From a virus, in IMG/VR virus record IMGVR_UViG_3300021373_002736, positions 1-26,070 of that record: a DNA stretch of 26,070 nucleotides; one strand, 5' to 3'. Shown piece by piece: positions 1 to 8,281 of the stretch. The position numbers were made by a program, and so were the translations under genes. Under the pieces are notes generated by a model, which made no database searches, was not told the origin of the DNA, and worked only from the letters and a program-made list of their open reading frames with translations. Within the stretch, counting starts at the first letter, position 1, and every line of letters starts with the position of its first letter.

Positions 1-16
1 CCTGTGCTATTTCTTG

Positions 17-3000
17 TTATTGCACGTCAGATTTTAAACCGCCACGTCGTTCTTTTAGCTTAGGCGAATTAAATATTTTAACAAAATCCTTTGCAAATTG
101 TGGTATATTCATAAAAGCAGCTGCAGCTTGCAATGGGTTATTATCAGTATAATTTATAAAGTTTATTGTTGATAATAATTGTAATAAAGCTGATCTTCTG
201 TTAAAAAACATTATTGTACCTACAGAGCCATTTAAATATTCGTTAATAGCTTTGGTAAACTTATCAGTAGATGTTGGTTTATTAGAACCAGTTTCCATTC
301 TGTATAAAACATTTTCTAACGCTTGTCTAATGTTTTTGCCATAGGCGGCTTCTATTTTTGCTAAGTTAGAATTACTAAATATTGTATTTTTATTTTTTAT
401 AAATTCATTTAGGAATCCTTTCCTGTTAACATTTTCAGTTAAATCATTTAAATCAGAAAGTATACTATCAACATTCCAATATTCGCTAGGCTCTGGATAT
501 TTTTTGCCTTTCAATAAACTTTTTACACCCTCAGCAAGAGCCATCATGTCAGCGTTATTACCAACCTCTTTATTAAGCTTGTCTATTTCTTTTTGTGATA
601 TTCCAGGTATTTTATAACCAGCTTGCGTCCACAAGTATACTCTTAATGCTTGATCATGTGTATACACTGTGTTGCCTATAGGTTTTGCTAATTGTTTTTT
701 AATGCCTGGGAAAGCTTTTAGAACGCTAACATAGTTGTTTTTTAATTCTTGTCTAGCTTTTTCAATTTCGCCTATAGCTCTTGTGTATGGTAATATTAAA
801 GTATCATAAAAAAACTTTAAATCAGCTTCGCCTTGCTTACCCTTACCTAAAAAGTTATATAATAAACCTTCAAAGTCTTCTGCTGATGGTGGTAAAAATG
901 GTCTAAATTTTCCTTTTTTAGTGCCTGCAATTCTACCAGCAACTTGAGAAAACCTTGTTTTTGCAGGAATGTTTTTATTGCGCTCAATCATTTCATTAAA
1001 CTCACGGCTTAATGGTCTTTTGCTTTGCTTAATAGCTGTGTCTTGGGCTTTGCTATTTTCAACTAATTTTTGCGCTCCCGCTTTGTTTTCTAAATCGTAA
1101 TTAGATTTTTCAAGTTTTGTAAACACCGGGAATACCCTGAATGTTAATTCGCCTTTGCTTATTGTTGGTCTTATAACATATTGCACTTCGCCTTGCAGGG
1201 GCGGTATATCTTTATTAATGTTACTATTGCTTAAAGAAAATAATCCTTTTCCTCCAATCTGAATTAAATTAATATTTTTCTTTTGATATAAGCCTATTAT
1301 ACCGCTTGCGTCAAAACCCTTTTGATTTATTATATAATCAGGAAAAACCTCTCTTGTTTGTTTCCATTCTGCTACGTGAGTTTTGCCTCCTTTAGTATAA
1401 GAAGGATAAAATATTTTACCACTTCCTGAAATTTGAGCACCATTTTTTAAAGCTTCTTTTGCCAATCCTTCAAACTTAGATTTATTATCAGCAATAAGTT
1501 TTCTTATGCTTTCTATGCCTGGTATATTTTGCGTGAAGTTAAATGAATCGTTAAAAGTACCGTCATTGTTGAATATGTTCCGAACAGTAAAACTACCCAT
1601 TGGAGCAGTCTCGTCTAGCTTTAATTCAATAATTTGTACGGACCCGTCCTCGAAGGTTAATCTTAAATCACCATTTTGACCTTTAAATAAACCACTTTTA
1701 ACATTAGATTTAGCTAAGCGCAAAGCGTTATTAACTAATTTTTCGTAAGCTATTCCTAAATTAACACCTTTAATAGTTCTTAACCTTAAGAAATTACCAA
1801 AATTATCTTCAACCAAAGATAGCACAACTTCGTTAAATTCTTTTTCGTTTAAGCCAAAAGGTCTAGTAGCTCTATACTTTTTAAATTCTCTTCCGGCTAT
1901 GTTAGTTCTTAATAAATTTTGATATATTTGACCTGCTTGTTTAGGGTTGCCTAAAACGTCTTCAACCTTTTTGCTAAATTTAACATTGCCTCTTTCAGCT
2001 TGTCTACTAAATTCAGCTCCTAAATTAGCACCTACTTCAACACCTAATCTTTCTTGATTTGCGGCTAATGCTTCAGATACAGGGCCGTTATTTTCAAAGT
2101 CGTAACTTATTAATTCAAATGCAAGCTCTTCTGCGGCCATTTTAGAAAAAGCTTCTTTTCTTCCGCGTATAACTTCGCCATCTTCAAACATATATGCTAA
2201 ATAGTCTGCATCACTAACATTATTTACAGCATTTGGCACTCTGCGTACAATTTCAGCACCCGAAGTTCTACCGGCTAAATCTGTTGATGTAGTTTCTCTA
2301 TCTATTTTTTTACCTACCCAATCTGGATAAGGTAAAAATTTACCATCAACTTGTTTCTGTACCGCGAAGGGCATTGCTTTCATCAACCATGTAGTTGTAG
2401 CATTTTCAAGGGCGGTTTTCTTTAAGCTTAAAAAATTACGCCTTAGCTCACCATCTTTTTTACTTCCTAAGTGTTTTTTAATAATAATGTCTAATTGCTT
2501 GCCTGCTTCTTTTTTAATTTCAGCTATTAAAGGTGTAACTGTTCTGTTTTTTGAAACAGGAGTATCAATTTTATTTTTTAATACTCTAACAATAGACACA
2601 AGTTTATCAGTAGCAGCACTAATAACATTATCTGGAAACGCGTTTGCCCCTAAAAATGTTGTATACGTTTTTCTATCTTGTTGAACAGAAGGTTTTGATT
2701 CTTCTGCTACAACTTCTTTTTGTATATCCTCAAGCTGCGTTTTAGTTGTTTTGTCTAAGTAGTCAGGGTTTTTTGACACAGCATCTAAAATACGGAATTT
2801 AATTCTATCGTTTATATAACCGTATAATTCACCGCGCCCGTCAAATCTATATATTTCACCTGAAGTATATAACCTACCTATAACGTCAGAAACAAGCTCT
2901 TCTTTTAAATCTGGTGATAAATTTTGAAAACGATTATTTACTTGCACTTCAACCATGCCAAACAACTCTTTACCAATTATTTCAGCATTCCTTCCTGTTT

Positions 3001-6000
3001 GTAATTTTGCAGGATCTCCGCCGTAGTCTTGACCAATTTTATTTAATGTTTGTTTTGTAAGTTGTAGTCCTTTACTTGTTTTATCAACTTGACTTCTTTT
3101 AGCTGTTTCTTGAACAGCTCCAGGAACGCCGGTAGTTAATGCACCAATAGCTCCTTTTGTACCTAATTTTTTAAATGCTTTTGATCTTGCTAAATTACCT
3201 TTTTCAACAGAAGACGCATAATCACGGACAAAATTTAAAACATCTTTACCTTCATTAAATTTAATAGACATGCCAAACGTGTCTTGCAAAAATCTTCGTA
3301 TTACATCCGCAAGTTTTGATAAAGCTGTTTCAGGTAAAACAATATCTTTTGAAAGTATACTTTCTGATAACAATGTTAATACCTCTTCAAATTGATCGCC
3401 ATTTAAATTACCTTCACTATCTCGCTGTGTATTGATATAGTTCATCAAATCTGCTTGTGTTTCTAATTGCAGTATTTGACTATTATTTTTTTGTTTTGCA
3501 TAACTAGCAAGTCTAGCCTTGAATTGTTCGCTTAAAACTTTATCACCATTAGGAAGTGATTTAAGCTCGTTTAAAAGCTCATTACCAAGGTTTATTTGCG
3601 CTTTTACATTTCCTTTAACAGTTTTGTATAAAAGTGCATGTAAGAACTCGTGAGCGGCTGTTGTAACAACATTATCTTGTTTAGATAAATCCTTGTTTAT
3701 TAATATTTGCTGGCTACCATCTGTTCTTTGCAATATAGTACCATAAGTTTCAGCATTTTCTCGTAGCTTACTATCTTTTTCATTTTTTAATGCACTATAA
3801 TTGTCTTTATTAGCAACCAACCAATCACCTAGTTCTTGTGTGTCTTTAAATTCTTGTAACTGTAAGTCTTTTACAAGACCAGCATCCTTAGCGCTTATTA
3901 TTGTTTCAGTTTGCCTACGCGTTTCAGCTTCAATTAATATATCCTGCTTTTGTTTAGTAAGATCATTTACTTGCTCTTTAAGCTGATCTACTTTAAAATC
4001 TTTTATTTCTTGAGAAAGATTTTTATCTGATATTATTTCTTGATATTCGTTTTGTATTTTTTGAAATTCAGCATTATTGTTTATTAAAGATTGCTTTTCA
4101 ATATCGGTTAGCTGATCAACATTTTTAAAAGTATTTAACAATACTTTATTACTGTTTTCAGTAATTTTAAATATATCTTTACGTATGCTGTTTTTTATTT
4201 CATCTGAAAGATCAGGTTTTTGAAGCTCTTTTTCAAGCTTAGAAATCATTTGAAAATTTCTACCCAGCTGTTGGCTATAATCTTTAGTGATAAAGGGCTT
4301 TAAAGCGTAAGAGCCAATTACAGGTGCTTTTAAAACAACACCTGACATAAATGCACCAGAAGCAATTGCATTTGGAACGCCGTCCCATATATTTTTTTGT
4401 TTATCACCTAGAATAGCAATGTCTACTGCGTTTTCAACAAAAGTAGCAATGCCTTCGCCCCCGCCTTCTTTTAATGTATCTTTAATTAATCTACCCTTTG
4501 TTATTTCTTCTCGTATAAATTTTCTACTAGCGTCTAATACCTCGTTACGCGCAGCCCCTTTTGCACCTGTTAGTAAACCTCTAACTCTTTTTACTTGCCC
4601 TAAGGTAATTTTTTCTGTAAAGTATTCTGCAGCAGCTGTAATAACAGGAGCGGAAAACCATTGCCATGCATTGTATTCAACCCCCATTTCATTTTCCATC
4701 TCACGCATACTAGCGTATTTATTACCTCCGGCCGATGCTGCAACCGCATAAAAACCGTAAGTTGGAGCTAAAAACATAGCACCATATTGTGGTAGCTGAT
4801 TTCCAATTAGGTCAGCTGCCCAGGTGCCAAAATCTGCTAATGAATTTATATCTTGAACTTGTTTAGGTGTTTCTAGTGTGTCGCGTATATCAGCAGATGC
4901 TTTTGCTAAAGTTTTAGAAAGCGTACTTGCTGGAAAATATTGTTGCATGGCGCCAGCTATTACGTCGTCATCAACCCCCACGGCTTCGCCCATAGTAACA
5001 GCCAACCATTCAGGTAAATTTAAAACACCTGCAGCTATATCAGAACCTGATGCTATAGCTTTACCGGCTAAATTAGGAATGTTGCCGTATTCTCTTTTTA
5101 CAACATCTAGTATTAAAGCGTTGTCATTTAGTTTTTCTGCTGCTACTTTGTATAAATTATTATACGTTTGGTCAAAAACATCTAAGTCTGCATTGACTTT
5201 TTCAGCTATAATTCGACGTTCCGCAAAATCTTCAAGAGTTGCTGTTTTATTTTTTATTTTTGTGTCCAGCTCGTTTATCCTATTTTTATTTATAGATAAA
5301 TCTTGATCTAACAATTCAATCCTATCAACGTCTTTTTTAAGATTCTTTCTAGTATTTTTATCTATTTTAAGGACGTCTTTTTCAATAGCTTTTTGTAATG
5401 CTGTTGTCCTAAAACCTAGAGTGCCTGCGGCTTCGTCTAAAGCGTCACGTAAGTTTTCTGATCTTCTGTTTTTTCGTTTATCTTGTATGTAAAGATCTTG
5501 TGCTTTTTTTAAATGCTCCTCAGTTGCATTGCTATACACACCGCTGATGCCAGACTCAAAATTTACATTAGGATTTGCTTTTTCTAAATATTTATTATAA
5601 TCATCACTAATGTTAATTTCCATTACGTTAGGGTCCGAAGAAAATGCAAATTGTGTTTGAGGTTGCTCCTCATAAGGCTTAAATAAATTTGAAGCAAATT
5701 CTATATCGCCTTTATCTTGTTCTTGAAGATCTTCTTCTCTGGGCATAAATTGATCAACAGCTTTTCTTACGCGTTGTGATTCTTTTGATTCGCCTGTAAC
5801 GGTTACTTCAGGAATGTTAAGAGTCCTAGACGGGACAAGTTCTTTTTTTGCTTTTCCTCCAAAACCATTTAAATATTTTTCAAGCACATCAGTATCGCTC
5901 ATAGCTTCTCTATAACCGCCTAATTTAATTTGGCCGCTACGAACGTTATCTACAATTTCTCTTCCAGTATAAGGCTGATTACTTTTAGGTAAAATATATT

Positions 6001-6280
6001 GGTAAGCGTCTAGGTCATCTTCTTTTACACCAACTATATCAGCTTGGCCAGACAATACCGAAGAAGTATCTTCCGGCGATAAGTCCAAATCTTTTGTTTC
6101 CTGAACTAGTGCTGCTGCTTCCTGTTTTTGCGACTCCACAAGCGCAGCTTCCCTCGTTTCGTCTACTTGAAAATCCGGGTCTTCAAGTGTTTGATTTGTA
6201 ATTTCAAGATATTCTTCTAATGTAACACCGCTAGCTGCTGCCGCTTCAATAGCATCTTGTTTAGATATTTTATTAGCCAT
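17..6280 (-). CDS. Giant internal virion (ejection) protein, polyvalent type, 2087 aa
   Basis: This is the third and largest member of the ejection cassette and probably enters the host cell with the DNA. The N-terminal ~450 residues are charged and coil-rich. Small-residue, membrane-like segments lie near residues 496-520, 540-555 and 632-660, as in channel-forming internal virion proteins. An HEFLH motif (877-881) is a zincin-type HExxH site. Residues 1125-1170 resemble sigma-70 region 2 (FDGRG at 1146-1150). D1538, E1552 and K1554, with E1513 upstream, form a PD-(D/E)xK-like pattern. The C-terminal part contains a block (FFNRRSALLQ, from about 2025) that I recall from giant proteins of marine phages. 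The start is 6 bases after the 431-aa gene and lacks a Shine-Dalgarno motif. The gene ends at TAA (17-19), yet the same frame remains open to the window edge, so the protein may be truncated. A virion role is fairly secure; the individual domain calls are motif-based. Confidence 0.75.
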   Translation of the reverse strand: MANKISKQDAIEAAAASGVTLEEYLEITNQTLEDPDFQVDETREAALVESQKQEAAALVQETKDLDLSPEDTSSVLSGQADIVGVKEDDLDAYQYILPKSNQPYTGREIVDNVRSGQIKLGGYREAMSDTDVLEKYLNGFGGKAKKELVPSRTLNIPEVTVTGESKESQRVRKAVDQFMPREEDLQEQDKGDIEFASNLFKPYEEQPQTQFAFSSDPNVMEINISDDYNKYLEKANPNVNFESGISGVYSNATEEHLKKAQDLYIQDKRKNRRSENLRDALDEAAGTLGFRTTALQKAIEKDVLKIDKNTRKNLKKDVDRIELLDQDLSINKNRINELDTKIKNKTATLEDFAERRIIAEKVNADLDVFDQTYNNLYKVAAEKLNDNALILDVVKREYGNIPNLAGKAIASGSDIAAGVLNLPEWLAVTMGEAVGVDDDVIAGAMQQYFPASTLSKTLAKASADIRDTLETPKQVQDINSLADFGTWAADLIGNQLPQYGAMFLAPTYGFYAVAASAGGNKYASMREMENEMGVEYNAWQWFSAPVITAAAEYFTEKITLGQVKRVRGLLTGAKGAARNEVLDASRKFIREEITKGRLIKDTLKEGGGEGIATFVENAVDIAILGDKQKNIWDGVPNAIASGAFMSGVVLKAPVIGSYALKPFITKDYSQQLGRNFQMISKLEKELQKPDLSDEIKNSIRKDIFKITENSNKVLLNTFKNVDQLTDIEKQSLINNNAEFQKIQNEYQEIISDKNLSQEIKDFKVDQLKEQVNDLTKQKQDILIEAETRRQTETIISAKDAGLVKDLQLQEFKDTQELGDWLVANKDNYSALKNEKDSKLRENAETYGTILQRTDGSQQILINKDLSKQDNVVTTAAHEFLHALLYKTVKGNVKAQINLGNELLNELKSLPNGDKVLSEQFKARLASYAKQKNNSQILQLETQADLMNYINTQRDSEGNLNGDQFEEVLTLLSESILSKDIVLPETALSKLADVIRRFLQDTFGMSIKFNEGKDVLNFVRDYASSVEKGNLARSKAFKKLGTKGAIGALTTGVPGAVQETAKRSQVDKTSKGLQLTKQTLNKIGQDYGGDPAKLQTGRNAEIIGKELFGMVEVQVNNRFQNLSPDLKEELVSDVIGRLYTSGEIYRFDGRGELYGYINDRIKFRILDAVSKNPDYLDKTTKTQLEDIQKEVVAEESKPSVQQDRKTYTTFLGANAFPDNVISAATDKLVSIVRVLKNKIDTPVSKNRTVTPLIAEIKKEAGKQLDIIIKKHLGSKKDGELRRNFLSLKKTALENATTTWLMKAMPFAVQKQVDGKFLPYPDWVGKKIDRETTSTDLAGRTSGAEIVRRVPNAVNNVSDADYLAYMFEDGEVIRGRKEAFSKMAAEELAFELISYDFENNGPVSEALAANQERLGVEVGANLGAEFSRQAERGNVKFSKKVEDVLGNPKQAGQIYQNLLRTNIAGREFKKYRATRPFGLNEKEFNEVVLSLVEDNFGNFLRLRTIKGVNLGIAYEKLVNNALRLAKSNVKSGLFKGQNGDLRLTFEDGSVQIIELKLDETAPMGSFTVRNIFNNDGTFNDSFNFTQNIPGIESIRKLIADNKSKFEGLAKEALKNGAQISGSGKIFYPSYTKGGKTHVAEWKQTREVFPDYIINQKGFDASGIIGLYQKKNINLIQIGGKGLFSLSNSNINKDIPPLQGEVQYVIRPTISKGELTFRVFPVFTKLEKSNYDLENKAGAQKLVENSKAQDTAIKQSKRPLSREFNEMIERNKNIPAKTRFSQVAGRIAGTKKGKFRPFLPPSAEDFEGLLYNFLGKGKQGEADLKFFYDTLILPYTRAIGEIEKARQELKNNYVSVLKAFPGIKKQLAKPIGNTVYTHDQALRVYLWTQAGYKIPGISQKEIDKLNKEVGNNADMMALAEGVKSLLKGKKYPEPSEYWNVDSILSDLNDLTENVNRKGFLNEFIKNKNTIFSNSNLAKIEAAYGKNIRQALENVLYRMETGSNKPTSTDKFTKAINEYLNGSVGTIMFFNRRSALLQLLSTINFINYTDNNPLQAAAAFMNIPQFAKDFVKIFNSPKLKERRGGLKSDVQ

Positions 6281-6286
6281 TATATA

Positions 6287-7582
6287 TTATTGAATAGGAA
6301 TTAGTAGTTTATTTTTTAAAAAGTCTTCGGGATTTGGTGCCGCAACAGGAACATAATTACCGCTTTCTGTTTTTATTTCTATAACAATACCATCATTCTG
6401 TCTTTTAATTCTATATTTATTAGGAGTGGTAACGGATTTTTGGTCATTAGTAACTGGGGCATATTCAAACTCATAACTTCCAAGTTGATTATATGAGCCG
6501 TCTGTTAATAAGCTGTTATAGGCTTCTATTATTGCAGGTTGTTTATTTCTATCAGTATCCCGAAGCGGGTCGCCGCTAGGCCTATTGGATCCAGCTGGAT
6601 TGCTTTTTTCATTATATGATGCAAGACCGCTAGCTGAAACATTATCGTAATGGCCAAGCATTTGATTAGCTATATCTTCTCTAAGCTTTGGGTCGTTAAT
6701 TCCTTGCTCATAGTTAGCAGCTTCGATGCCTTCTGATAATGAAAACCCTTGAAAAAGATTATCATGCAATACCGATTGTATTCTAGCCTCACCGCCTGAT
6801 TCTAATGCGTTTATAATGTCAGCTTTGTAGGCATTTCGCTCAGGGTCACTTAATGGTCTACCTGCTGCAGCTCTATTATAAACCGTAGTTGCGTTGTTTT
6901 GAAATCCCGCGGCAAATTCGCTATCTTTTGCGTAGTAATCATCTAGCTCAGAATGTTTTATAGGCCCCTCTGGAGTAATATATGTTGGGTCCGAGGCGTT
7001 GGTCCAGTCCATTTCGTAGTTCCTTAAATTAGGATCTAACACATATTGCATTTTATTAAGCAAGCCAGGTCTTGAAATAGCAACGCCATTTGATACCTGC
7101 CCTCTTATTTTTATATATTCATCTGTAAGTTCTTGCTGATCTGTAGCAATTTGGTTAGCCGCTTGGAAAATATTTTTCTGCGAGCTAAGCTGTGTTTGTA
7201 AGTCTATATATTCCGAAGAATTTGCTCCAAATTGTTTACGCACTACGTCAGCTTGTAGAGCAAGATTTCCTGCATTTTGTTTTGTAGTAAATAATAAATT
7301 TTCAAGGCTTGCGCGCATTGCATTAGGTACTTTCTCAGGGTTATAATTAGCACCTACCCTGCCAATAGAATTAGCAGCTAAAATATCTAAACGTTTTTTT
7401 TCTTGCTTAGCCTCAGCCTCTTCCTGCAACTTTTGTCTCCTCGCTATTTCTCTTTCTTTTTCCTGGCTTTTAATAACAGGATCTAGAGTTTTATCAAAAG
7501 CGGCTGTAAATGCAGCCATTGGTGCTGCTTGGTTTCTAAATCCTCTAGCAAATGCCGCATTTAAATCTCTTTGTGTTGCCAT
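6287..7582 (-). CDS. Internal virion / ejection protein, gp15-like position, 431 aa
   Basis: This is probably the second ejection protein. The N-terminus (MATQRDLNAAFARGF) is followed by a long, highly charged and Q/K/E-rich helical stretch (about 35-70) and then mostly helical sequence with many Asn, Ala and Gln. I see no catalytic motif, signal peptide or long hydrophobic segment. The assignment rests on position. It lies between a 213-aa Gly/Ala/Gln-rich protein and a 2087-aa giant protein, matching the size and order of the T7 internal core proteins gp14, gp15 and gp16. The gap to the next gene is 6 bases and that to the previous gene 18 bases, so the three are co-transcribed. The start is preceded only by A and T bases. 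An alternative is a generic structural protein. Function is inferred; that it is coding is secure. Confidence 0.6.
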   Translation of the reverse strand: MATQRDLNAAFARGFRNQAAPMAAFTAAFDKTLDPVIKSQEKEREIARRQKLQEEAEAKQEKKRLDILAANSIGRVGANYNPEKVPNAMRASLENLLFTTKQNAGNLALQADVVRKQFGANSSEYIDLQTQLSSQKNIFQAANQIATDQQELTDEYIKIRGQVSNGVAISRPGLLNKMQYVLDPNLRNYEMDWTNASDPTYITPEGPIKHSELDDYYAKDSEFAAGFQNNATTVYNRAAAGRPLSDPERNAYKADIINALESGGEARIQSVLHDNLFQGFSLSEGIEAANYEQGINDPKLREDIANQMLGHYDNVSASGLASYNEKSNPAGSNRPSGDPLRDTDRNKQPAIIEAYNSLLTDGSYNQLGSYEFEYAPVTNDQKSVTTPNKYRIKRQNDGIVIEIKTESGNYVPVAAPNPEDFLKNKLLIPIQ

Positions 7583-7600
7583 ATTAAAATATTATTATTA

Positions 7601-8242
7601 TCAACTTAACATTTCTTGAATCCCGGTACCAAAAGCGCCTTTTGAGCCAGCTGAAACAGCACCGCCCATAAGACTTCCTACGCCACCCATTATAGAAGAT
7701 TTTGCCGCGGCTCTTGCTGCCTTTGCTGCCTCAAGTCGCTGTGAGGCCATATCCATCATTTTTTCACCCTTTTTAAACTGCATTTCTCGCGAAAGCGCTT
7801 CTCCCTGCGCTCGTTGCATTTGTGCTTGTTGTTCACCGCGTGCAGCTAATTGTTGATTTTGGGATTCTTGTGCGCCTATAGATGCGGCGGCTTGTTGTGC
7901 TGCTTGGGTTTGTTGATTAGCTAGGCTTTGTGCTAAAGCAGCAACTCCCCCGCCGCCGGCCGAGCTAGCAAGCCCTCCCATAATATTAGCTAGTCCCTGC
8001 TGTTGTTGTTGCGCTGCGAAATCGGCAGCCTGCGTATTTACAGTAAGGTCTTCAAACGTGTTTGTTACGTTTTTATATGGGTTAGATGTGTCTATAGCTG
8101 CATACCGTGATTTTGCATCATTAAGTTCTCTTTGTGCTGCTCTTTGCTCACGGCGTCTTTTGCGGCCGCCAATAAGTCCTCCTGCAATGCCTGCGACACC
8201 TTTTATTGCGCCGCCAACAGCGGCTGCTCCTAATGGGATCAT
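7601..8242 (-). CDS. Internal virion protein, gp14-like, Gly/Ala/Gln-rich, 213 aa
   Basis: This is the likely first member of the ejection cassette. The N-terminus is a Gly/Ala-rich hydrophobic segment (about residues 4-26, with several GxxxG-type spacings) followed directly by a basic cluster RKRRR, as expected of a segment that inserts into or crosses a membrane. The middle is Q/A-rich helix (about 75-150), and the C-terminus has another Gly/Ala/Ser-rich segment (about 183-205). The motif DLTVNTQAADF (about 65-75) resembles what I recall from internal virion protein A of podoviruses. Size matches T7 gp14 (about 200 aa). The ATG has AGGA only two bases upstream, too close for normal ribosome pairing. 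The gene ends in TGA, 18 bases before the 431-aa gene. The family call is by composition, size and order. Confidence 0.65.
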   Translation of the reverse strand: MIPLGAAAVGGAIKGVAGIAGGLIGGRKRRREQRAAQRELNDAKSRYAAIDTSNPYKNVTNTFEDLTVNTQAADFAAQQQQQGLANIMGGLASSAGGGGVAALAQSLANQQTQAAQQAAASIGAQESQNQQLAARGEQQAQMQRAQGEALSREMQFKKGEKMMDMASQRLEAAKAARAAAKSSIMGGVGSLMGGAVSAGSKGAFGTGIQEMLS

Positions 8243-8281
8243 ATCCTAATTTATTATTATGTTATTTTAATTACGTGTTAA

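Noticed and set aside
4419-5306. Plus-strand reading frames of 110 and 142 aa inside the giant gene
   Set aside because: They are antisense shadows with Ser/Leu/Ala-rich, unrecognisable sequence and no separate start context. The minus-strand protein is continuous through them.
6287-8242. Tape-measure protein
   Set aside because: The proteins are too short, lack a long repetitive hydrophobic coil, and no tube or sheath gene is nearby. The ejection cassette reading fits better.
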